In this document: positions 1-10,101 of the stretch, piece after piece | Layout: each line of letters starts with the position of its first letter | Numbering within the stretch: the first letter of the stretch is position 1 | Notes under the pieces: model-generated | Seen by the model: the letters and a program-made list of their open reading frames with translations, nothing else | Databases searched by the model: none | Told to the model about the DNA's origin: nothing | Made by a program: the position numbers and the translations under genes | Assembly: GCA_963971305.1 (NCBI GenBank) | Contig: OZ020304.1 | Coordinates: 5,341,576 to 5,405,575, forward strand | Length of the DNA: 64,000 nt | Source of the DNA: Arcuatula senhousia | Lineage: Eukaryota > Mollusca > Bivalvia > Mytilida > Mytilidae | Direction of reading: 5' to 3'

Positions 1-190
1 GAAGATCCTTTGTATTATTCATCTCAGTTGTTTATATTTTGTCTTTGCTTTATATTTACGTACAAACGATTATATAATTCAAACAGTACATTGTTTGGTT
101 GTTGGTTCTTAGATGATACACGAGAATAAGAAACAAGAACAGACTATTGCTGCTATCGACTGATCCTTGTCATTTCGTTTTGGCATATCT

Positions 191-542
191 ATTTTCAACA
201 AGTTGGAATCTTCTCGACCAACATGCATTTACTGTAACTCAAGACTTTACACCGTTCTTTTTCCTTACTTTTTAATTGATTGCCTATATTCATATCTAAC
301 TTCGGTGTTTCAGGATTTTCTGTTAGGTCTGTCATAAATTACCTAACAAGGGTCCCTTATCAAAAGTCTCCCTCTAATGCCTTGTTTCGGCGAAATATTC
401 TTTAAGATTTTTGTTTCTTTTGATTGCTATTATATGTGTTCTTGTAGATATTTTCTTACAATCTGCATCTGATCCAGTGCATTTTTAGTCTTGAGTTATA
501 GTAAATGCATGTTGGTCGAGAAGAGTCCAACTTGTTGAAAAT
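191..542. mobile_element. MITE with ~55-bp terminal inverted repeats
   Basis: The left end ATTTTCAACAAGTTGGAATC and the right end read on the minus strand, ATTTTCAACAAGTTGGACTC, continue as inverted repeats through GACCAACATGCATTTACT and TAACTCAAGACT. The element is 352 bp. It interrupts a duplicated segment whose other copy at 2745-2940 runs uninterrupted to GTCATTTCG. No clear target duplication was seen. Confidence 0.75.
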
Positions 543-3379
543 TATTTAGGATTTTTGAATTATATTTTGTTAATATAATTCTATCTAGATTTCATTTTAC
601 ATAGTTTTTGAAAATTTACACTCTCATAGCACTTTAATGGCGATGGGGACATTATAATGTCGGGTGACAAAGTCTGTTCTTTTTGTAAATATTTCACCAA
701 ATTCCCCGTTATTGTGAAGGTTAATGACAACATTGGTGATACAGGGACAGAAGTGCAAATTACCAGTTTTATGAATTCTACAATCAACATAATAAGTAAT
801 GCTTTGTGTATGTTCAACTTTATTTGCTTCATAATTTCAACATATTGGTGTAGATCATAGGGTCCTATAAGAAATATTTACAGATTAAAAAGTTTCAAGC
901 TGGTTTTATTTCTTAAGAACATTTTACTGCTTTCCTTTTATTTGTATTACTCATTTTATAGTTTATACTAATGGAAGACTTTTATGCAAAACTGAAAGTT
1001 TTAAAAGAATGTGTTTCTCATTTTAAAGTTTATACAATGAAAGACTTAAATGCAAAGTTGAAAGTTTTAAAAGACTGTGTTTCTCATTTTATAGTTTATA
1101 CTAAAGGAAGACCTATATAAAAATTGAAAGTTAAGAATGTTTCATTTGGTTTGATAGTGTTTGGCTGGTTGTTGTACTGAGATGCATCCCTAATATGTCT
1201 TCACAAACCTGTTGTGTAATGTGTATAACTACCGGACCCAAAGATCACAATGGAAGGGGGAGGTTTGGCGCGCCTTAAAACCTGATTTAACCCACCATTT
1301 CTTTTGAAATGCCTGTACCAAGTCAGGACCATTGTGATCTTCAATTTTTCCGGTATGTCTTCCTTGTTTTGTCTCTTATCTTGGACATTGAGATTGATCC
1401 TTCAAGTTTGCCTTTATTCTTATAATATATGTAGAATAGGTACTGATTCCGGTATGTCTTCCTTGTTTTGTCTTGTGATATGAACGTTTGAGATTGATTT
1501 TCCAAGTTCGATTATTTTGTTACCTTTATTTAAAAATCATTTTCTCGCAATTTTGGTTAAACAGTATTAGTCAGGATATTGTAATTAGCTCTTTAGTAGC
1601 TCAAATGCAAAATAAAATGTATAAATGAGGTCTATTCAAACCATCTGGAAAGCTAACATAACAAAGACGGGAAAGCATAGATTTTAATTCTTGTTTATGG
1701 ATAGGCGATTTTGCAAGCCTTTCAAAGTCAAAAGCAACAGTAAACACTAAGGCAACAGCTTATTATACATCTGATGCAGATTTTTGTAGCTTGACTAAAA
1801 GCAAAAGGTTCTATAGCCAGAAGAATATTTTAAGACAAAAAAAAAAATCAAAAACACGATTTCAGCATTCAAAGCTAATACCATTTTAGAGTAACTTGAA
1901 CAGGACGGTTGGTTTCAATACTTGAAGAAACAAATCACCTATATGGCTTGAAAGTAAGTCTTGATCAAAGTGTGGGGAGGATGAGATTGTTTATGCATGG
2001 AACCTACAGAAGAAACTTCAGAAGCATCAAATTGCAGTTAAAACACGGCAAAGAATCATCCCAGTAAAAATATATTTCTCTAACAAAGCGTGTTGTTAAC
2101 CGATTGTGATCTTTTCCTTTGTGTCTAGTATGTGTTTGTATTTTGACAATGAAAGAGAAAACATTATAAAAGTACAACAACGGTTATGTAATTTAGATTG
2201 TCAAACCATACAGTGTATATCTGCAGATAGCCATGGGAATAGAACGAGTTTGAAAACACATAGAAAAACACTTGCAAAATGAGTTTTTCTGATTAGGACA
2301 TCCTCATTTCTAAATTGCATGACAACATGTGCTATAAAAGTTCCTGTATTTGCCAGACTATGGTAGAAAAATGGTCGATTAATGCAATGTGATCGCAATT
2401 ATTCTTCACTCCTTGATGTTTCAAGCCCATGAAAATGAAAACTTGTAAAGAAGTGGTGCCTCATTAATTGCTCATTGAACGTTATTGGTGCTATTGTCGA
2501 AAATGATGAAATCTATAATGAAAACTGCAAATTGCATTCTGGTTATTTTTTCCAGTATTAAGAATGGTGTTACCATATGATTTTCCTTATAGATTTTGTT
2601 TTTGTTTTTGCTTTGACCCATATGGGTGTATTTTGTAAATAAAGATTCGTTTTAAAGGCTAATGATTTCTTTATTTTCTTTTTATTGGTATACCATGTGT
2701 GGGTTCTGAGTTTAGTTAAGTACTGTATTATTCCTTAAGTATTCAGATCTTTTGTATTATTCATCTTAGCTGTTTATATTGTGTCTACATTTTCTATTTA
2801 TAACAAACAAAGAGTACAAGTGATTATGTAATGTAAAACAGTACATTGATTGCATGTTGTTATTGGTACTTAGATGATACACGTGAAACAAGAAACAAGA
2901 ACACACTATTGCTGCTATCGACTGATCCTTGTCATTTCGAATCGCATGCCAATATACCTATGTGTATGCCTATATATATAATGGTGACATCATGATGCCA
3001 GGTAACAATTTCTATTCTTTTTTTCAGTACTTCGCAAAGATCCCAATAATTGTAAGCATGCAAGGCAAGCCCAAATGAAAACACTGGTCATGCAGGTACA
3101 GTAGTGCAAATTGCCAGTTTAAGGTTCATCTGCACCTTTCGTTAAAAATAGCGAAATTTTTTACCTATTTTTTAGTATATGCAGAACAAAAACTACAAAT
3201 AAAATAATAAAATAAAGCATACCTGGACCTAGATATGGTAATTTCCGATTCAATTTCTATCAATTTTTAATTTTAAGTTCCTTAAAAATAAAGATCTCTT
3301 TTTTTCCTGTTCAGATTTTAAATTGAAAAAGGACAAAGTATCCCTATTGTGCCTCTTGCATGAAACGAGGTGAAGACTT
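543..3379. other. Noncoding interval with old repeats
   Basis: AT-rich, with no exon that I can support. It holds a small direct repeat at 940-1110 (TTTATAGTTTATACTAA.GGAAGAC twice) and one copy of the dispersed GGCGC repeat (1232-1352: ATCACAATGGAAG, GGAGGTTTGGCGC, ACCAAGTCAGGACCATTG). The pair GGTATGTCTTCCTTGTTTTG is repeated at 1352 and 1451. Confidence 0.55.
2745..3125. repeat. Diverged direct repeat of bases 1-187 and 650-780
   Basis: GATGATACACG, AAGAAACAAGAACA and CTATTGCTGCTATCGACTGA are shared with 110-175. A second block (CAGGTAACAA...AAATTGCCAGTTT) matches 658-770. The spacing differs because of the MITE at 191-542 and other changes. No coding function was recognised in either copy. 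Confidence 0.7.
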
Positions 3380-4525
3380 TTACTGCTAATCAAGGATTAT
3401 AATCCCCGTGTTTATATTGGTACTCCTTAATGAAATTAGGTAAACTACAACTTAATCCCTCTATTGAAATTTGCAACAATGGAAGATGATTACCGTGATC
3501 AGTTAAATTGACATCTATACAGAGGAGATTAACTTGTTATGGGTATGATTTTTTTTGCTTGAAGGAAAAAAACTCCTACACTAAGGAAAAAAACTCCTAC
3601 ACTGTAGGAAGAAAACTCCTACTCTGAAGGAAGAAAACTCCTACATCAAAGATGATAATATGACCATCAATTTGATAGTTATTTACTTTTCAAATCAAAA
3701 TCTGTTTAATATAATGTTACACTAAGGACAAAATATTTTTACTTATGCATCATCTACATTTTACACCATCAAAGACCATACCATTTGATTCACATAGAAT
3801 TGAAAATATATGTATAACATGAAGCAAATATGGAAACAGCTTCTGCTCATTTTTTATCAATGGGAAATTTCAATCCTGATATGGGATATTGGCAAACACT
3901 TTTTTTGGACTTGGAATATTTGATAAAAGATTGGGGGGGGGGGGTATGGAATATTGATACCTCTTCTAAACGAGCCCAAAAACTATATATACAGATAGAC
4001 ACTTAAACAGTCAATGTAATCTAAAGTCATTAAACAGTATACTTTCGATAACAATGACCTTGTTGTATAAGAAATCTGAATAATCAGTAATATCAGATAT
4101 TTCAGATATATCTGAGGACAAACTATGATGAATAGAGTTGTAAAAACCATAAAAAAAATTTGATTATTAAAGCATTTCATAAAAAAATATTTTTAATATG
4201 CTAAAAGTACACTGATATAAAAAATAGTTTTTAATAACAAGTATTTCCTAAAAAACCATGTAACCTACTACAGGTACTCTGTATAGCATTTCATTAGTTC
4301 AGTTCGTACTATTCAATTTCTACAGGTAAATTTTTCAAATTTTCATACAGGTAAATTTCTCTTTCCTAAAACAAGATAATCTTGTTTGTATAGCTGTTAA
4401 TTTAACTGATCAAAGAGATCAAGTTCCATTGTTGCAAATTTCAACAGAGAGATTAATCTCAAGTTTACCAGAGTTCACCGGGGTCATGCAACCCAAGGTC
4501 GTGGATTGTTTGACTTTACTTGCTA
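3380..4525. mobile_element. TIR element, forward copy
   Basis: Inverted termini share GGTAAACT, TTAATC, TTGAAATTTGCAACAATGGA and AGTTAAATTGAC-like blocks over about 90-130 bp. The interior contains a small minisatellite (3557-3646, GGAAGAAAACTCCTAC units), AGATATTTCAGATATATC and a poly-G run. A second copy in opposite orientation lies at 15273-16435. The only open frame inside (4429-4641) is part of the repeat and is not a gene. Confidence 0.8.
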
Positions 4526-5078
4526 TAGTTAAATCCCTTATTGAAAGTTGCATGAAATTTGAGGCCACAAGAAAGGGTGAAAGCGATATTAGCCTTAAAT
4601 CGGGTGTTTTTAAAAGCGGAGAAAAAAAAGAGATCTCTTGAATAAAGGATTTTTTCGGAATGAATTCAAAGAGAAAAGGTAAGAATTTTTAATATCTGGG
4701 TCCAGCTACACTTTATATTTCAATTTTATGTGCAGGTTTGGCTGTGCATATACACTGAAAAAAGATAAAAAATAACGCCATGTTTTAAAGAAAGGTACAG
4801 ATGAACCTTAAAGAAATTCTACAATTAACATAATATAACTTAATTTATTATCAATAAATGCTAACTGTAAAGTAGCAATCATATAAGGAATGGGATGTAT
4901 TAGATTTCTTTTCCCTGCCTTTCAATTGAAATACATGACATGTACAAAGAAAGGTCCTTTGTGGTTGGTTTTCGTTTGTTTGGTTTATTTTATAATATTG
5001 TTTTGTTATTTGTTGGACATAATGAAACTGTATACTAGTAATACTTTTGGTTTTTGATCTCTCACTGTTTTAATTCAA

Positions 5079-5124
5079 ATGCTGCTGCTGAGAGGATATT
5101 CCTTGAAATATCGACAAACAGCAT
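5079..5124 (+). ncRNA. Hammerhead-like motif, family 2 copy 1 (mutated core)
   Basis: Stem I ATGCTG/CAGCAT pairs perfectly over 6 bp. Stem II is GAGG-ATATT-CCTT, then GAAA. The core reads CTGCTGA instead of CTGATGA, and the stem III palindrome is damaged (ATATCGACAAA). It is recognisable by comparison with copy 2 at 5446 and is probably inactive. Confidence 0.6.
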
Positions 5125-5445
5125 AACCAAATTAACCGTTTTTATACCCGTTTTGGTATTTTATTGTGAAATCACTGGGTCGATAACCACTGCTGGTGGA
5201 TCAGAGGTCCCCGAGGGTAATCACAATCCTTGTGGTCAGACTTGTCTGACACGAATTTCCCATTTAATTTCTAAAAATGTTTGTCATTGAAATTCTCGAT
5301 TGTTCAATTCAAAAGTGTTTAAAACAACAGGTTTCTTTTCTTGTACTGCACATGATCAATATCCTCGGTGCTTGATTTGGCTTCCCTGTTTCCTTTTGGC
5401 TTTGAGTACTTTTCATTCAATACTTTTGGTCTTTGACCGATTCAA

Positions 5446-5491
5446 ATGCTGCTGATGAGAGGTTACTCCTTGAAATATCGATATACAGAAT
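5446..5491 (+). ncRNA. Hammerhead ribozyme, family 2 copy 2
   Basis: Core CTGATGA (5452-5458), stem II GAGG-TTACT-CCTT, GAAA (5472-5475). Stem III is the palindrome ATATCGATAT (5475-5484), followed by A as the cleavage base, with the cut predicted after 5485 (ATA triplet). Stem I pairs CTG with CAG. All invariant bases are present. Confidence 0.72.
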
Positions 5492-5824
5492 ACCCAAATT
5501 AACCGTTTTTATATATCAATACAATACCCGTTTTGGTAATGTATATTGAAGCATTTATTTGTATCGCCAAATGATTCGATGAATTCCACCGCCCACAGCC
5601 GTAAGGAGAAAAGGTCAACAGGAGGAAAACGTCGATGTATCCCTATACCACTTTGGCGTAATTTCCTTTCCTCAAATCAAATAAACTGGTTTAATTCTAA
5701 AACCTAAGATTTAACTCCCTCTATCTTAGTTTTGCCCTTGGCTATATTTATTTGGATTTTGTCAGTTTGGTTTTATGCATTTTAAACATCTTTTGAAATG
5801 TGGATTTCCTATGTTTGGGTTCTA

Positions 5825-5870
5825 GTGCTGCTGATAAGGAATATTTTTCCGAAATTGCCATACAGCTCAT
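5825..5870 (+). ncRNA. Hammerhead-like motif, family 3 copy 1
   Basis: GTGCTG, CTGATAA (consensus CTGATGA with one G to A), stem II GGAA-TATTT-TTCC, GAAA, then ATTGCCAT-A and CAGCTC. Stem I GCTG/CAGC is intact. The core substitution and the broken stem III palindrome argue against activity now. Confidence 0.58.
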
Positions 5871-6226
5871 AATTTTTTTTTATTGCAGTTGGAGTTAACA
5901 TATGTGTTGTAGTCTTATGTTCATTTACTCCATATCCTTTCATAAATCATTTATTACAGGAGTTTGTCTTTAATGTCGTGTGGAGTTAGTAGAACAATTC
6001 CCCGTGTTTTAGATGAATGCTGATATCATGTACTTGTACATGAGATCACTTCTCATGTGTACACTTTGTTAATAACCATTATCTAAATTTATTTAAATTC
6101 TAAAACCTAAGGTTAAATCCCTCCATCTTAGTTTTGTCCTAAGCTATATATATCTATTTGGATTTTGTTTGGTTTTATGCATTTTAAAAATCTTTTGAAA
6201 TGTGGATTTCTTATGTTTGGGTTCTA

Positions 6227-6272
6227 GTGCTGCTGATGAAAGATATTTTTCCGAAATGGCCATACAGCTCAT
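6227..6272 (+). ncRNA. Hammerhead-like motif, family 3 copy 2
   Basis: GTGCTG, core CTGATGA (6233-6239), GAAA (6253-6256), stem III palindrome ATGGCCAT with following A, and the cut predicted after 6264. Stem I is GCTG/CAGC. Stem II 5' strand has changed (AAGA for GGAA), weakening it. Taken with copy 1, the family consensus satisfies all hammerhead positions. Confidence 0.62.
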
Positions 6273-6413
6273 AAAAAATCATTGCAGTTGGAGTAAACAT
6301 ATGTGTTGTAGTCTCATGTTCATATTCTCCATATCCTTTGATATATTTGATACAGGAGTTTGTCTTTAATGCCGTTTGGAGCTAATAGAACAATTCCCAG
6401 TGTTTTAGATGTA

Positions 6414-6770
6414 CACCGGTAAAAATGCCACGCATGTGATACATATGTGTCACATGTGTTTCACATATGTGTAACACGCATGTGAATTAGATGTTTCCTG
6501 CCACATATGTATCACATGTGTAGATTTCAAAATAATTTGAAATATATTCATATGATTTTATGCATGCATCGTGCTTATGTGAAATTTCAACATGTGTTTC
6601 ACATATGTGAAACGCATGTGCCTCACACATGTGACACACATGTAATACACGCATGTGTCACATGCGAGTCTACAAACGCATGTGACACACATGTGGAACG
6701 CATGTGAATCACATGTTACACAGGTGTGGCATTTTACATGTCTTTCACATGTGTGGCATTTTTTGCAGTG
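6414..6770. mobile_element. TA-flanked MITE rich in CATGTG
   Basis: A 357-bp insert with terminal inverted repeats CACCGGTAAAAATGCCAC and CACTGCAAAAAATGCCAC (the right end read on the minus strand). It is flanked by TA on both sides (6412-6413, 6771-6772). The interior is a field of overlapping ACATGTG, CATATGTG and GCATGTG palindromic steps. The next tandem copy reads TATGTATGCTC with no insert, giving an empty site. A TA duplication suggests mobilisation by a Tc1/mariner-type transposase. Confidence 0.82.
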
Positions 6771-7480
6771 TATGCTCTATATTTTTTAGATATGTGTACA
6801 TGGGATTACTTCTCATGTGTAAACTTTGTTTATAACCATTATCTAAATTTATTTGAATTCTAAAACCTAGGGCTTAACTCCCTCCATCTTAGTTTTGCCC
6901 TTAGATATATTTATTTGGATGTAGTTTGGTTTTATGCATTTTATACATCTTTTGAAATGTGGATTTCCCATGTTTTGGGTTATGAGGAATATTTTTCCGA
7001 AATGGTCATGCAGCTCATAAAAAAATATTGCAGTTGGAGTAAACATATGTGTTGTAGTCTCATGATCATATTCTTCATATCCTTTCATATATTTATTAAA
7101 GGAGTTTGTCTTTTATGCCGTTTAGAGCTAATAGAACAATTCCCAGTGTTTTATATGTATGCTCTTTATTTTTTAGATATGGTGTACTTGTACATAGGAT
7201 TACTTTTCATGTGTACACTTTGTTTAATATAACCATTATCCAAGTTTATTTAAATTCTAGAACCTAAGGTTTAACTCCCTCCACCTTAGTTATACCCTTA
7301 GATATATTAATTTGGATTTCGTTTGGTTTTATGCATTTTAAACATCTTTTGAAATGTGGATTTCCTATGTTTGGGTTACGAGGAATGTTTTTCCGAAATG
7401 GCTCATCAAAAAATATTGCAGTTGAAGTTAACATACGTGTTGTAGTCTCATTATCATTTATTCCATATCCTGTCTTAAAT

Positions 7481-8880
7481 TAGATGTTACCGTGTGTTTC
7501 AGTAGTTTAAAACATTTGCTGACAGATTTAGATGCTTTAACAAGTTGACGGTGTTTATTCATTTGAATGAGGCCAGGCCGTTAACCTGAATTATAAGATT
7601 CCCGTCTACGTACGTCCAGAAAATGGTAAGAGTGTAAAACACCCTCTCAAACTCTAACTGACTCAATAAAAAGGTTAAGCAAATATAGAAAAATATCTTT
7701 ATAGTCTTTTATTCGGACGTTTTTAACCTTTCGACTCGAAGTTTTATGCTCGTTCAGACACAATTATAATGTTTTAAAAAATGCACTTGGACACGTTGTT
7801 CAGTGTGAATGGTAGAAAACTGCTTCTTCCAAGTTATTCGCTCCTACATAGTGTTGTAGATAGTATAATACAAAAATGATGGTCTACCATGGAAAAGGGC
7901 CTTTTTGAAATTCTAGAGGGGGGATGGATTTTATAACTTTGAACAAGATTTTATTTGTTGGGGGTTGTAGAGAAAAAAGGGGGGTACATAAAATCCATGT
8001 TCAAAGTGCCTGTGGTAATACAAAGAAAATCTAACGCCACGTTGATGACGTTTCATGCACATTAAACACCCGTTTGTGGACTGTCGTGGGTGCACCACTT
8101 AGACTTAATTGTCCGCCTATGACCACTTCTTCTTTTTTTCAGATGGCCTTTAAAATTGCTTTTTCTTTGTTTAACAACACCAACCCGAATTAGTTCATCT
8201 TCATTTCATGTTTATTGGCTTGATATATACTACGTATATAGTGTTTCAAGGGCGTTAAACACCACCTCTCTCACTTACTTACTCCAAAAACGCCTACATT
8301 TTTTCCCAAAGAAATTCACCTCATGCTAGTCGTTCATGTTGTCACTTATAATCTTTCGACTCGAGGATCTATGCTCGACCAGATATAACTATGGTTGTAA
8401 CTGTCGTAAAACTTTCATCATGGTCATTTCTTGTATCGTCATGATTTACCGATATTTTTAAATTAAGACATGGTAAAAGTACCGAATTGCGTGTCAACAA
8501 AGCAGTTTATGCAAGAAAATAAGTCGGTTAATTTAAGTATGATGGCGCTTCATATTTTGAGGAGTAACCAAGATTAATTACGAGTTTTATATTTTGTTGA
8601 CATAGAAATAATTAGTCAATGTTGCTGTATTTGATCTAATATGAGTGATCTTCATATAACTACTAAATATAAAATTTCAAATTGGTATTTTTCCACTTAG
8701 ATACCCCAAAATTTTAATGACCCCTAAAGATTACTTACATCTTGCTCGTATCTCTTTTCTCAGAAATTCATATGTATAAAATTATTAATGTTAGTTGGTT
8801 ACTAGTAGTTGAAATGGGGCACAAGGCAAATATAGAGTTAACGAGTTTCTAGGGGGTGGGTACGGTCAGGAACTTTATCA
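7481..8880. other. Noncoding interval
   Basis: No exon recognised. A weak direct duplication links 7630-7770 and 8240-8420 (GTTAAACACC/GTAAAACACC, CTTTCGACTCGA, ATGCTCG.CCAGA). G-rich runs occur at 7917-7985. The remaining globin exons could lie in this interval, but none was found by eye. Confidence 0.5.
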
Positions 8881-8884
8881 TACT

Positions 8885-9000
8885 TCAAATCAAATCAAAT
8901 CAAATCAAATAAGCTTTATTTATAGTCGATTAGCAATATACAAATAACATAAGCTCTGGTGAGCTTTTGATCGATTCAGGGGATTCTAAGAGTCCCAAAC
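8885..9000 (-). repeat. Retroposon 3' end with (ATTTG)n tail
   Basis: CAAAT is repeated five times (8886-8916), then AAGCTTTATTTATAGTCGA. A short simple-repeat tail next to a conserved end is typical of the 3' end of a non-LTR retroposon, here in minus orientation. The extent into 9001-9130 is uncertain. Confidence 0.5.
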
Positions 9001-9955
9001 ATTTTACCCTTTTAACAAAAGTACTGACGACCACGGCATGAAAGATAACAGGCCATCCCATTCAATCACCTAGGAGGGGGAGGCAGATCCCATTCTCTCT
9101 TTGGGGAAAGCATCCAGGCATGTCGCAAGGGTACTAGTCTAAAGTGAACTTTAAAGATAAATAGTCTTTACCCGGGGCTTATTTACACCAAATCTACGGG
9201 TTTTGATACAATGTTTTATTCTGTGTGAATTAAATGTGAATTCGCTGAGTTGATTTCAGTTTTATGTGTTTTTGTATCAACTGATTTCGTATTCGCCTTT
9301 TCAGACTTCTGACCCCTTTGATATTTCTTTGATTCACCAAGACAGGTAAAGGTGGTAGAACATTAAAGTACACAATTATCTAATTAAAAACTTATTTGTA
9401 AAACTATAATTACAACCTAAGCCCTTCGATATACCAGTGCTATCTGCTCGTCATTTAGAATAAAACAAAATATAGCTGATTTAATAACATCTGTCTTAAT
9501 TCATCAATGAAAGATAAATATGACGGAATAATATGACAAGCCTTTACTTTGACAATGACCTATGCTTTTATAAATGAGGCTCCTGCAAAAAGACTTACAT
9601 GACCAAAGACAAATTTTCAGTTAGAATTGCTAAGAAGCGTACGTAATAATGAACTGATACAGAATTTGTAACGGTTAAGGATGGTTAGAATTAGCCGCCA
9701 ATATAAGTATTATTTCATTTTCAACGCTGCGTTAACTTGGAAAAAATAATAAAAGAACATAAATATTTTAATAGATAAATGGAAAATGTGCATGCAAAAC
9801 AATCTCTATACAAAAGCAGCAAACAGCCAGCAGCCTTTAATGTGACCATTGCTCTCTGTTTTTCGTCTTGGAATATAGTTGAAAAGACGATTCAAAGGAC
9901 GAAAACCATTCTTAAAACATGTGCATTATCAAAGAAACAACCAAGAATACCTTAC

Positions 9956-10101
9956 CTGACGAAAACCACCAGTCCTAGATCCGACAGGTCATCCTTTAGA
10001 TAGTCCAAGTTAGATTGTACAAGTAGACGTTGTCGGGGGGTCAAATACATGTTTAGATTCTCTTTCTTCTTTTTGGCGGGACCTGACGATTTATTCCCCA
10101 T
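9956..10101 (-). CDS. Globin first coding exon (globin-X/neuroglobin-like)
   Basis: From ATG at 10101-10099 the minus strand reads M-G-N-K-S-S-G-P-A-K-K-K-K-E-N-L-N, then L-T-P-R-Q-R-L-L-V-Q-S-N-L-D-Y-L, then D-L-G-L-V-V-F-V-R, ending at donor GTAAGG in phase 2. L-T-x-x-Q-x-x-L-V followed by G-x-x-x-F-V-R fits globin helices A and B. The phase 2 intron after the Arg matches the conserved B12.2 globin intron. The Met-Gly-Asn start followed by lysines suggests N-myristoylation and membrane attachment, as known for globin X. The usual Trp of helix A is replaced by Asn-Leu here. The heme-binding exons were not found to the left. Confidence is high that this is coding, moderate for globin. Confidence 0.7.

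Larger units (their letters stand above)
5040..5560 (+). mobile_element. Second hammerhead repeat family, two tandem copies
   Basis: Two direct copies about 367 bp apart share AATACTTTTGGT.TTTGA, AAATGCTGCTG, CTTGAAATATCGA and CCGTTTTTATA. Each contains a hammerhead (5079 and 5446). The segment ACTGCTGGTGGATCAGAGG and CCCCGAGG resembles GCACTGCTGGTGGAG...CCCCGAGG in the 20.3 kb retrozyme, so the two families are probably related. Another two-copy instance lies at 25195-25625. Confidence 0.7.
5690..7480 (+). mobile_element. Third hammerhead repeat family, four tandem ~400-bp copies
   Basis: Four direct copies begin near 5690, 6095, 6850 and 7255, each with TTTGGTTTTATGCATTTTA, TTTTGAAATGTGGATTTC, ATATTTTTCCGAAA, a CAGCTCAT-like segment and GTGTTGTAGTCT. 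Copies 1 and 2 carry a hammerhead motif. Copies 3 and 4 share a ~12-bp deletion of GTGCTG plus part of the core. Copy 2 is interrupted by a MITE (6414-6770). Hammerhead positions are 402 bp apart in the first two copies. Confidence 0.7.

Noticed and set aside
4429..4641. 70-codon open frame
   Set aside because: Most of it lies inside the TIR element and is mirrored in the inverted copy at 15273-16435, with no conserved protein features.
6507..6707. 66-codon open frame rich in Cys and His
   Set aside because: It is a translation of the CATGTG palindromes of the MITE, so the apparent Cys/His pattern is not a zinc finger.
6414..6770. CATGTG-rich stretch considered as a CRISPR-like or regulatory array
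   Set aside because: No spacer-repeat regularity. The terminal inverted repeats and TA flanks explain it as a MITE.
9305..9345. Plus-strand 41-nt exon-like segment between TTTTCAG and GTAAAGG (T-S-D-P-F-D-I-S-L-I-H-Q-D)
   Set aside because: Good splice sites, but no neighbouring exon on the plus strand and no family match. Chance occurrence is likely in AT-rich sequence.
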